Source: Rhodanobacteraceae bacterium
GTDB lineage: Bacteria; Pseudomonadota; Gammaproteobacteria; Xanthomonadales; Rhodanobacteraceae
Reading direction: 5' to 3'
Length of the DNA stretch: 18,056 nucleotides
Assembly: GCA_025924775.1 (NCBI GenBank)
Contig: JAICHS010000015.1
Coordinates: forward strand, 1 to 18,056
Each line of letters starts with the position of its first letter. Position 1 is the stretch's first letter. A program made the translations under genes and the position numbers. The notes below the pieces were generated by a model. The model did no database searches, was not told where the DNA came from, and worked only from the letters and a program-made list of their open reading frames with translations. This document shows positions 8,014 through 15,089 of this stretch, one piece after another.

Positions 8014-8046
8014 CCAAAAAAGAACCCTCCTCCCGTCGGGAGAGGG
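8014..8046 (-). terminator. Intrinsic terminator of the M16 peptidase gene
   Basis: Read on the minus strand, CCCTCTCCC pairs with GGGAGGAGGG across a three-base loop (8025-8046, one bulged base). A T-rich run TTCTTTTTT follows directly (8016-8024). It lies about 140 bp past the stop of the M16 gene and before ubiE, so it is well placed to end that transcript. The stem is part of a longer palindromic repeat. Confidence 0.75.
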
Positions 8047-8178
8047 ATCGGGTGGGGGGTCGGCCTCGCGTCACGGTGGACTTCGCACGGAACCTCAACT
8101 CGCATCCGGCCCTTCGGGCCATCTTCTTCCAGAGGGAGAAGGAAATATTCCAAACCCCTCTCCCACGGACGCGGGGTC
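8025..8178. repeat. Composite palindromic intergenic repeat
   Basis: This non-coding stretch holds several hairpins: 8025-8046 (CCCTCCTCCCG/CGGGAGAGGG), 8108-8120 (GGCCC-TTC-GGGCC) and a CTTCTTCC/GGGAGAAG stem at about 8122-8140, ending in AAGGAAAT. Similar strings (TCCGGC-CTTCGG, then a CCTTCCC/GGGAAGG stem, then AAGGAAAT) occur inside ubiB at 13528-13605. It resembles the GC-rich palindromic repeats scattered through xanthomonad genomes. The exact boundaries are uncertain. Confidence 0.6.
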
Positions 8179-8187
8179 ACTCTCTCG

Positions 8188-11028
8188 CTACTTCACCGGG
8201 TTGCCATCCGCATTGATCACGTGCACCTCGCCCAGGTTCAGTGCACGCACCGGCTGCTCGATCTTCGCGAGATCGCCCACGATCACCCAGGTCAGCTTGT
8301 CCGGATGGATCACTTCCCTGGCGGCGGCGTTGACCGCGGCATCCTGCTGCGCCTCGATCCGCGCCTTCAACGTCTGCACATAGTCGTCCGGGCGATCGTA
8401 CTTCACGATGCCCGCGACCGCGTTCAGTACCGCCTGTGCGGTTTCGTATTGGCCTGGCATCTTGCGGATGTCGTTGTCCTTGAGCTTCCGGATTTCCGCG
8501 TCGCTGATCGGCTTGTCGCCTACCACCGCGCGCGCTTCCTTCAGCACTTCCGCGATCGCTGGCCCGGTCTTGTCGGTCTGCACCGGCGCGTACATCAGGA
8601 ACGGCCGCTGCCCGATCGCGTTGGTCAGGAAACTGCCGGCGCCATAGGCCCAGTGCTTGTCCTCACGCAGGTTCATGTTGAGGCGCGAGGTGAAGGTACC
8701 GCCGAAGGCGCCGTTCATGGTGCCGATCTCGAGGTTGTTCGGCGCCTTGGTGGAGGGTGCGACCAGCCCGGCGATGATCATCGACTGCTGCGCGCCCGGA
8801 CGATTCACCAGGTACACGCTGGACTTTGTCGGGTAGGCGACCTTGGCCAGGTTCTTGGGCGGGATCGGTGTGGCCGGAGCCTGCCAGTCGCCGAACACCT
8901 TTTCCAGCTGCGGGATGATTTTGGCGAGCGTGGTGTCGCCGGCAACCATGATCCGCATGTTGTCCGGGCGCAGGTAGTCGGCCGCGAAGCCACGCATGTC
9001 GGCCGGGGTCAACGCCTTGATCGAGGCTTCGGTGCCCGAACCCGTGAACGGAATCGCGTAGGCATTGCCCTTGCCATACAGGATCGGCGGCAGCAGACGC
9101 AGCGCGACCGCGGTCGGCTGGGTCTTTTCCTGCGCGATGCCGGCAATCCACTGCCCGCGCAGGCGCGCAAGGTCGGCGTCGCGGAACGCTGGATTGCGGA
9201 TGATGTCCGCATACAACGCCAGCGAGTCGGGCAGCTTGTCGTCCAGCGCGCTCATCCAGGCATGGCAGGTATCCAGATCACAACGGGTCGCGATCTGCGC
9301 GCCGAGGCGCTGTTTGCGCTTGGCGATTTCGACCGAATCCAGATCCTTGGTGCCTTCGTCCAGCATGCTGAGCGTGAAGCTGGAAGTGCCCAGCTTGCGG
9401 CCCTGGTCGGCGGCGTAACCTGCGTCGAACAGCGCTTCCACCTGCACCACCGGAATCGAATGGCGCTCGGCCAACACGACCTGGATGCCGTTTGCAAGCT
9501 TGCCGTGCTGCAGGGCGGGGAAGGTGAGGTTGGGGAACGTCGTCACCTTCGGCACGCCGGTGCTGCGATCAACGTCGCTCCTGGTCACTTTGTAATCGCC
9601 TGCCGCCGACAGCTTGTCGGCGGGACGCCCGGCTTCCGCCGCACGGCCCACGATGGTTGCGGCGTCGGTCGCAGCGACCTTGCCCGGCACCACGGTGAGC
9701 GTGTAATCACCCTTGGACAGCCATTTGTCGGCCGCGGCCTTCACCGCGGCCGGGGTCGCCGCCATCGTGATGTCGTAATCCTTTTTCCAGGCGCCCGGAT
9801 CGTTGCGGTACACCTGTCCTTCGGCCAGCGTCACCGCCTTGCCGGAGAAGCCGCCGACCTGTTCCAAGCCGCGGATGGTCGCGGCCTGGTAGGTGGTCTT
9901 GACGCGCTGCAGTTCATCGGCGGTCGGGCCTTCCTTCAGGAATTTCGCCCATTCGTCCGCGATTGCAGCGTCGACCTGTTTCGGGTCCACGCCCTTTTTT
10001 ACGTCCACCTGCAGCAGGGCCATGCTGGCCAACTCGAAACTCATGTTGCCGACCGAGACGCTGTCGGCCAGCTTGTCCTGGTAGACCAGTCGCTGGTACA
10101 GCCGTGAGGTCTTCGAGCCGCCCAGCACCTCGGTTGCAAGCTCCAGCATCAGGCGATCGTTGCCCGCGGCGTCGAGGCCGGGTGTGTTCCACTCACGGTA
10201 GATGCGGGTTTGCGCGACGTTGTCGGTCATCGTGCCACGGGTGGACTGGTCGCGCTGGGTGATCCACGGCTGCGGGCGCGGCACTTGCGGGCCGGCAGGG
10301 ATGTCGCCGAAGTACTGCATGGCCTTTTCGCGGGCCTGTTCGGGCGTGATGTCGCCGACCAGCACCAGCGTGGTGTTGGCCGCGCCGTAGTAATCACGGA
10401 ACCACTGCTTCACCGTCGACAGCGACGCGGCATTCAGGTCCGCCATCGAACCGATGGTGTCGTGGTGGTACGGATGGTTGGCCGGGAACGCGTTGGCCTG
10501 GATATCCTCGAACGCGCGCCCGTAGGGCTGGTTTTCGCCTTGGCGCTTTTCGTTCTGGACCACGCCGCGCTGCTCGTCGAGCTCGGGCTGGCCGATCGCA
10601 CCCAGCAGGTGGCCCATGCGGTCCGATTCCATCCACAGCGCCATGTCCAACGCGGTCGTCGGCACCGTCTCGAAGTAGTTGGTGCGATCCAGCCACGTCG
10701 TGCCGTTCATGCCGGTGGCACCGACCAGCTCGAACGGGCGGAAGTATTCGTCCTTGTGGTTTTCCGAGCCCTGGAACATCAGGTGCTCGAACAGGTGCGC
10801 GAAGCCGGTCTTGCCTTCGGGCTCGTACGCGGACCCCACGTGGTACCACACGCTCACCGCCACGATCGGCGCCTTGTGGTCTTCGCTGACCACCACGGTC
10901 AAGCCGTTCGGCAAGCTGAAGCGAGTGTAGGGAATGTCCATCTGGTTGCCGGTGTCGGCGGCGTGCGCCGTGCCCGCGAACACGGTGAAGCCAAGCGCGG
11001 CAAGCCACGCCAGCCAGTGCGTGCGCAT
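8188..11028 (-). CDS. Secreted M16 family zinc metallopeptidase (pitrilysin/insulinase-like)
   Basis: This is a 946-residue protein made of two M16 halves. ATG 11028 has a strong GGAGGA ribosome-binding site 6 nt upstream (11035-11040) and gives a signal peptide (MRTHWLAWLAALGFTVFAGT, cut after AHA). The frame extends to 11118 without a better start. The first half is catalytic: inverted zinc motif HLFEH (H78, E81, H82) and the downstream ligand E160 in VVQNEKRQ. The second half starts near residue 500 (FPALQHGKLANGIQVVLAE) and has SFTLSMLDEGT where the zinc motif would be, so it is the inactive partner domain, as usual in the family. It probably degrades peptides in the periplasm. The gene is divergent from the SDR gene and ends in a clear terminator. 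Confidence 0.94.
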   Translation of the reverse strand: MRTHWLAWLAALGFTVFAGTAHAADTGNQMDIPYTRFSLPNGLTVVVSEDHKAPIVAVSVWYHVGSAYEPEGKTGFAHLFEHLMFQGSENHKDEYFRPFELVGATGMNGTTWLDRTNYFETVPTTALDMALWMESDRMGHLLGAIGQPELDEQRGVVQNEKRQGENQPYGRAFEDIQANAFPANHPYHHDTIGSMADLNAASLSTVKQWFRDYYGAANTTLVLVGDITPEQAREKAMQYFGDIPAGPQVPRPQPWITQRDQSTRGTMTDNVAQTRIYREWNTPGLDAAGNDRLMLELATEVLGGSKTSRLYQRLVYQDKLADSVSVGNMSFELASMALLQVDVKKGVDPKQVDAAIADEWAKFLKEGPTADELQRVKTTYQAATIRGLEQVGGFSGKAVTLAEGQVYRNDPGAWKKDYDITMAATPAAVKAAADKWLSKGDYTLTVVPGKVAATDAATIVGRAAEAGRPADKLSAAGDYKVTRSDVDRSTGVPKVTTFPNLTFPALQHGKLANGIQVVLAERHSIPVVQVEALFDAGYAADQGRKLGTSSFTLSMLDEGTKDLDSVEIAKRKQRLGAQIATRCDLDTCHAWMSALDDKLPDSLALYADIIRNPAFRDADLARLRGQWIAGIAQEKTQPTAVALRLLPPILYGKGNAYAIPFTGSGTEASIKALTPADMRGFAADYLRPDNMRIMVAGDTTLAKIIPQLEKVFGDWQAPATPIPPKNLAKVAYPTKSSVYLVNRPGAQQSMIIAGLVAPSTKAPNNLEIGTMNGAFGGTFTSRLNMNLREDKHWAYGAGSFLTNAIGQRPFLMYAPVQTDKTGPAIAEVLKEARAVVGDKPISDAEIRKLKDNDIRKMPGQYETAQAVLNAVAGIVKYDRPDDYVQTLKARIEAQQDAAVNAAAREVIHPDKLTWVIVGDLAKIEQPVRALNLGEVHVINADGNPVK

Positions 11029-11150
11029 GAAGTGTCCTCCCCGGACATTGAGTTGTCCGGCCAACCTAGCCGGGCCCACGGGATAAAGCAATTCACCTGA
11101 AAGCGCTACCGCAATCATGGGGTTACACTAGACGCAAGCCGGGAAAACTT

Positions 11151-11849
11151 ATGCAACGCTGCCTCGTCACGGGAGCCAATCGCGGGCTCGGGTTGGCCTT
11201 CACCACCCAGCTGCTGGAGCGCGGCGCACGCGTACTGGCGTGCTGTCGCGACCGCGCTGCGGCCGGGGCGCTGGACGCGTTGGCGGCGGCGTATGGCGAG
11301 CGGCTTGCCGTGCATGCGCTGGACGTGACCGATCCGGTTGCGATCGCGGCATTGGTCCCGGCCGCGGCCCGGCATTTGCAACGCCTCGACCTGCTGGTCA
11401 ACAACGCCGGCGTGCTGGTTTCGGGCGAGCGCTTCGGCAACGTCAAGGCCGAATCGCTGGCGGAGAGTTTTGCGGTGAATGCCACGGCGCCGCTGCTGAT
11501 CACGCAGGCGTTGGCACCGCTGCTGGCGCTCGGCAACAAGCCGCGGGTGCTGTGCATCACCTCGCAGCTCGGGTCCATCGCGCAGGCGAACGCGTTCCGC
11601 ACCATCAGCTACGCGATGAGCAAGGCCGCGCTCAACATGGCGGTGAAACGGCTGGCCGCGGAACTCGGGCCGCGTGGCATCGTGGTGCTGGCGGCGCATC
11701 CCGGTTGGCTGAAAACCTCGATGGGCGGCGATGGCGCCACACTGGATCCCGCCGACTCGGCGCGCGCGCTGCTGGGCTTGGTCGAGCGGGCGCGCGTGCA
11801 GGACGGAGGCCGGTTCCTGGCCTACGACGGCGCGGAGCTGCCGTGGTAG
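11151..11849 (+). CDS. SDR family NAD(P)-dependent oxidoreductase
   Basis: This is a 232-residue short-chain dehydrogenase/reductase. The cofactor loop TGANRGLG (7-14) with R34 and the C-C-R segment after beta-2 suggest NADPH preference. The remaining signatures are DVTD (58-61), NNAG (84-87), N110, and the catalytic S138, Y154 and K158 (YAMSK). HPGWLKTSMGG follows the catalytic helix, as in the sniffer/CsgA-like carbonyl-reductase subgroup. Length is normal and there is no membrane segment, so it should be cytosolic. The carbonyl substrate cannot be inferred. ATG 11151 starts directly with the Rossmann strand. The gene is divergent from the M16 gene, separated by 122 bp, and trmL follows after 62 bp. 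Confidence 0.92.
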   Translation: MQRCLVTGANRGLGLAFTTQLLERGARVLACCRDRAAAGALDALAAAYGERLAVHALDVTDPVAIAALVPAAARHLQRLDLLVNNAGVLVSGERFGNVKAESLAESFAVNATAPLLITQALAPLLALGNKPRVLCITSQLGSIAQANAFRTISYAMSKAALNMAVKRLAAELGPRGIVVLAAHPGWLKTSMGGDGATLDPADSARALLGLVERARVQDGGRFLAYDGAELPW

Positions 11850-11899
11850 GCGTGCCGTCGCAGGGTGTGGCTCGGGCTGACCGCGCGTAGCGCCGGCGC

Positions 11900-11905
11900 G
11901 ATAAT
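11900..11905 (+). promoter_or_regulatory. Candidate -10 element of trmL (leaderless start)
   Basis: GATAAT is followed by GTCCGG and then ATG 11912, the same geometry as in front of ubiE and ubiJ. The bases around it are very GC-rich, so the hexamer stands out. No -35 match and no Shine-Dalgarno sequence are visible. Confidence 0.45.
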
Positions 11906-11911
11906 GTCCGG

Positions 11912-12376
11912 ATGCTGCACGTCATCCTGTTCCAGCCGGAGATTCCGCCCAACACCGGCAACGTGATCCGCCTGTGTGCCAACGCCGGCGCGTCGCTGCA
12001 CCTGATTCGGCCGCTGGGCTTTGCGCTGGACAACGCGAAAATGCGCCGCGCCGGACTCGACTATCACGAGTTCGTGAACCTGCAGGTGCATGACGATCTG
12101 GATGCGTGCCTGGCGGAATTGCTGCAGCCGCGCGTATTCGCCTTCACCAGCCACGCGGCGCACCGCTACACCGACACGCGGTTCGTCGATGGCGACGCGC
12201 TGTTGTTTGGCCGCGAAACCAGCGGGCTACCGGCCGAGGTACTGGCCACGGTTCCCGAACCGCGGCGCCTGCGCCTGCCGATGCAGCCCGACAACCGCAG
12301 CCTCAACCTGTCCAACTCGGTCGCGGTGGCCGTGTACGAGGCGTGGCGGCAGCAGGGATTCCCCGGCGCGGTGTGA
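11912..12376 (+). CDS. trmL: tRNA (cytidine(34)-2'-O)-methyltransferase
   Basis: This is a 154-residue SPOUT-class methyltransferase (E. coli TrmL has 157 residues). It methylates the 2'-hydroxyl of the wobble base of leucine tRNAs (C34 or cmnm5U34), using SAM, as a homodimer in the cytoplasm. All three SPOUT motifs are present: IPPNTGNVIRLCAN (11-24), LLFGRETSGLP (97-107) and the knot segment LPMQPDNRSLNLSNSVAV (122-139). There is no extra RNA-binding domain, as expected for TrmL. ATG 11912 is the family start. It lies between the SDR gene and ubiJ on the same strand with gaps of about 62 bp on each side, and each gap can hold a promoter. Confidence 0.95.
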   Translation: MLHVILFQPEIPPNTGNVIRLCANAGASLHLIRPLGFALDNAKMRRAGLDYHEFVNLQVHDDLDACLAELLQPRVFAFTSHAAHRYTDTRFVDGDALLFGRETSGLPAEVLATVPEPRRLRLPMQPDNRSLNLSNSVAVAVYEAWRQQGFPGAV

Positions 12377-12427
12377 ACGCGGCGTCGCCGGCGCCGGCCC
12401 GCTCGGGTCGCCGCGTAGCGGCAACGT

Positions 12428-12433
12428 TACAAT
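12428..12433 (+). promoter_or_regulatory. Candidate -10 element of ubiJB (leaderless start)
   Basis: TACAAT is followed by CAGCCG and then ATG 12440, identical spacing to the sites before ubiE and trmL. There is no Shine-Dalgarno sequence. The 63-bp gap after trmL is otherwise GC-rich, and no convincing -35 hexamer is present. Confidence 0.45.
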
Positions 12434-12439
12434 CAGCCG

Positions 12440-13102
12440 ATGGCCCCGAACGAACCAAATGCCTGGATTCCCCATCCGCTGCGCCGGCTGGGGGGCCTGG
12501 CGCTGACGCTGGCCCTGAACCGCCTGGTCGCGCTGGATCCCGACGCGCGTGCCGCGATCGACAAGCTGGAAGGCCGCCGCATCGGCGTGCACCTGCGCGG
12601 GCCGGAGGTCGCATTCGCGATCGCCGCACGCCACGGCACCCTGCAGATCGAGCCGCCGCCCGGTGCCGGCGACGATGGCAATCCCAATGATTTCGAAGTC
12701 AACGCCACCCCCGGCGCCCTGCTGGCGATGGCGCTGCGGCGTGGCGACGGCGCGCGTCCGGCCGGCAAGGTCGAGATTGCGGGTGACGCGGAACTCGCGC
12801 ACCGCGTGCAGCAGCTCGCACGCGACTACACACCGGATTTCGAGGCGGCGTTTGCCGCCGTGTTCGGTGAAGTGGCCGGCACCGCCATCGCACGCGCGCT
12901 GCACGACGCGGCACGCTGGGCGGGCCAGGGCGCCCGGCATTTTCGCGACGACAGTGTGGATTGGCTGCGTGACGAGGCGCGCCTGACCGTGCCGCCTGCC
13001 GAGATGAATGCGTTCCTGGATGACGTGGATGCGTTGCGTGAGCGCAGCGAGCGCCTGGCGGCACGGGTGGCAAGGCTCGCGGCCGGGGATGCCAAGCCAT
13101 GA
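12440..13102 (+). CDS. ubiJ: Ubiquinone biosynthesis accessory factor UbiJ (SCP2 domain)
   Basis: This is a 220-residue protein of the UbiJ family, an accessory factor that binds lipids or ubiquinone intermediates in the cytosolic Ubi complex of E. coli. Residues of about 18-115 are an SCP2-type sterol-carrier domain (LALTLALNRLVALDP, then a beta region ending GALLAMALRRGD). The C-terminus (about 185-215) is an amphipathic helix rich in Arg and Glu that could form a coiled coil. The identification rests on this layout and on its position directly before ubiB; sequence similarity within the family is generally low. The stop overlaps the ubiB start (ATGA at 13099-13102), so translation is likely coupled. 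Confidence 0.88.
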   Translation: MAPNEPNAWIPHPLRRLGGLALTLALNRLVALDPDARAAIDKLEGRRIGVHLRGPEVAFAIAARHGTLQIEPPPGAGDDGNPNDFEVNATPGALLAMALRRGDGARPAGKVEIAGDAELAHRVQQLARDYTPDFEAAFAAVFGEVAGTAIARALHDAARWAGQGARHFRDDSVDWLRDEARLTVPPAEMNAFLDDVDALRERSERLAARVARLAAGDAKP

Positions 13103-14838
13103 CGTCGCTGCGCCTGTTGCCGCGCGTCGTGCACGTGGCCGCGGTACTGGTGCGCTATCGCATTGACGACCTGATCGACGAGGCGCACGTGATGCGCCCG
13201 CTGCGCTGGCTGCGCGCGTTGCTGCCACGGCCGCGCAGGCAGATCGCCGCGCTGCCGCGCGGCGCCCGCCTGCGGCTGGCGCTGACCGAACTCGGCCCGA
13301 TCTGGGTAAAAGCGGGGCAGGTGCTGTCCACGCGCCGCGACCTGATCCCGGCGGATGTGGCGGACGAACTGGTCGCCCTGCAGGACCAGGTGCCGCCGTT
13401 TCCCGGCGATGTTGCGCGCGTGATCGTCGAAACCTCGCTGGGCAAGCCGATCGGCGAGTTGTACGCGAGCTTCGACGAGACGCCGCTGGCCTCGGCTTCG
13501 ATCGCGCAGGTGCACGCCGCAAGATTGCTCCCCCCTTCCGGCTCTTCGGCGCACCTTCCCCCGCGAGCGGGGGAAGGAAATCCGGAGCGGCCTGCGGCCG
13601 CGCCACCCGTTCCGGGCCGCGAGGTCGTGGTCAAGGTGCTGCGCCCGAACGTCAGGAAAAACATCGCGCACAATCTGGAGCTGCTGGATGCGCTGGCAAG
13701 TCTGGTCGAACGTTGGCACCCGCAAGCCGACAAGATCCGCCCGCGCGACATGTTCAACGAGGTCGCCAAGACCCTGCGCAACGAGTTGAACCTGCAGAAC
13801 GAGGGCGCCAACGCCAGCCTGTTGCGGCGCAACTTCGAAAACTCCAATGATCTGTACGTGCCGGAAATTTTCTGGTCGCACACCGGCGAAAAAGTGCTGA
13901 CGATGGAGCGCGTGCACGGCATTCCGGCCGACGACGTGGTGGCGCTGGACAAGGCCGGCATCGACCGCCGCGCGCTGGCGGAAAAGGGCGTGCGGCTGTT
14001 CTACGAGCAGGTTTTCCGCGACAACTTTTTCCACGCCGACGCGCATCCCGGCAACATCTGGGTGGATCCCACGCGCACCCGCGATCCGCGCTTCATCGCG
14101 CTGGACTTCGGCATCATGGGCTCGCTGCCCGACGAGGACCAATACTGGCTGGCGGAAAACTTCATCGCGATGTTCGAGCGCAACTACCGGCGCATCGCGG
14201 AGTTGCACCTGGCCGCCGGCTGGATGCCGCGGCACATCCGCGTGGATGAGCTGGAAGCCGCGATCCGCACCGTGTGCGAGCCGTACTTCACGCGCCCGCT
14301 GTCGGAAATCTCGCTGGCCGAAGTGGTGGCGAAACTGTTCAGCACCGCGCGCAAGTTCGAGTTGACGCTGCAGCCGCAGCTCATCTTGCTGCAAAAGACC
14401 TTGTTGAATGTCGAAGGCCTGGGTCGCCAGCTGGATCCGGAGATCGACATCTGGTCGGTGGCGCAGCCGGTATTGAAGCGCATCGTGACCGACCGCTACA
14501 GCCTGCGGCACGCGCTGAAGGAAATCCGCAAGCGCGTGCCGGAGTGGCTGCGCATCGCGCCGATGCTGCCCGAGCGCATCCACAGCGCGCTCGACAAGCT
14601 GGCCGAGGGCAACGGTCCGCTGCAGGTCGGCGAGCACGAACTGCAACACCTGCACATGCTGGCGCGCGAGATCCAGCGCCGCATCCTCGCCGCGACCTTC
14701 GCCGGTGCGCTGCTGGTGGGGGCTGCACTGATCCTCGCGCTGGCGCCGCGTCTTGGCCTGTGGCCGCCGATCATCCTCGCCATCGCAGGCGTGTTGACCT
14801 TCGCGGCGGCGTGGCCGTGGAAGCGGGCCAAGGAATAA
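13099..14838 (+). CDS. ubiB: Ubiquinone biosynthesis regulatory protein kinase-like UbiB
   Basis: This is a 579-residue member of the ABC1/ADCK/UbiB atypical kinase family, needed for ubiquinone synthesis at the inner membrane. Visible motifs are the family-specific KxGQ (K71-A-G-Q74), alanine-rich loop ASASIAQVH, invariant lysine K179 in EVVVKVLRP, catalytic HADAHPGNI, and metal-binding DFG (D336). Two C-terminal transmembrane helices (ILAATFAGALLVGAALILAL and WPPIILAIAGVLTFAAAW) anchor it. The protein is about 30 residues longer than E. coli UbiB (546). The excess is a proline- and glycine-rich stretch at about 143-172, between the alanine loop and K179, and it coincides with a palindromic DNA repeat. 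ubiJ overlaps upstream by four bases. Confidence 0.96.
   Translation: MTSLRLLPRVVHVAAVLVRYRIDDLIDEAHVMRPLRWLRALLPRPRRQIAALPRGARLRLALTELGPIWVKAGQVLSTRRDLIPADVADELVALQDQVPPFPGDVARVIVETSLGKPIGELYASFDETPLASASIAQVHAARLLPPSGSSAHLPPRAGEGNPERPAAAPPVPGREVVVKVLRPNVRKNIAHNLELLDALASLVERWHPQADKIRPRDMFNEVAKTLRNELNLQNEGANASLLRRNFENSNDLYVPEIFWSHTGEKVLTMERVHGIPADDVVALDKAGIDRRALAEKGVRLFYEQVFRDNFFHADAHPGNIWVDPTRTRDPRFIALDFGIMGSLPDEDQYWLAENFIAMFERNYRRIAELHLAAGWMPRHIRVDELEAAIRTVCEPYFTRPLSEISLAEVVAKLFSTARKFELTLQPQLILLQKTLLNVEGLGRQLDPEIDIWSVAQPVLKRIVTDRYSLRHALKEIRKRVPEWLRIAPMLPERIHSALDKLAEGNGPLQVGEHELQHLHMLAREIQRRILAATFAGALLVGAALILALAPRLGLWPPIILAIAGVLTFAAAWPWKRAKE
13528..13605. repeat. Palindromic repeat inside ubiB
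   Basis: The segment holds a strong hairpin at 13554-13577 (CCTTCCCCCG-CGAG-CGGGGGAAGG, ten perfect pairs) and a second at 13587-13601 (GCGGCC-TGC-GGCCGC). It also has the strings TTCCGGCTCTTCGG and AAGGAAAT, which recur in the intergenic repeat at 8103-8146. It stays in the ubiB frame and adds about 29 low-complexity residues. The borders are approximate. Confidence 0.65.
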
Positions 14839-14866
14839 CGTCCGATCGCGTTGCAGCGCTCCATCT

Positions 14867-15070
14867 TTGTCGTCATTCCGGGGCGTCTGCGGTTTCATCG
14901 CAGGCGAACCCGACTGCGTTTGCAGGGATTGCAAACGCGAACGCCAGTGGCGGCGCATAGCGCGAGCGCCATGGATGGCGCGAGTCAATCGGTTTTGCAA
15001 ACCCGGCAAACACACGACCGATTCCGGATTCCGTCCGCAAACTGCGCGGACGGCCCCGGAATGACGACAA
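14867..15070. repeat. MITE-like element, 204 bp with perfect 17-bp inverted ends
   Basis: TTGTCGTCATTCCGGGG at 14867-14883 is exactly repeated in inverted form at 15054-15070. Internal hairpins are at 14887-14903 (CTGCG/CGCAG), 14916-14938 (GCGTTTGCA/TGCAAACGC), 14966-14981 (GCGCCA/TGGCGC) and 15031-15053 (CCGTCCGC/GCGGACGG). It lies between the convergent ubiB and gpmA genes and has no coding potential. T-rich DNA follows on the plus strand (15071-15075), so it may double as a terminator. It is related to the element at 7070-7195. Confidence 0.75.
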
Positions 15071-15089
15071 TTTTTACTGGCAGGCGACG

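Noticed and set aside
7942..10107. 721-residue plus-strand open frame across the ubiE/M16 region
   Set aside because: It is antisense to the M16 gene and to the repeat, has no domain-like motifs, and is rich in Arg, His and Gln as expected for a GC-driven shadow frame.
12826..15015. 729-residue minus-strand open frame across ubiJ-ubiB
   Set aside because: It is antisense to well-identified ubiB and runs through the inverted-repeat element; its composition is that of a shadow frame.
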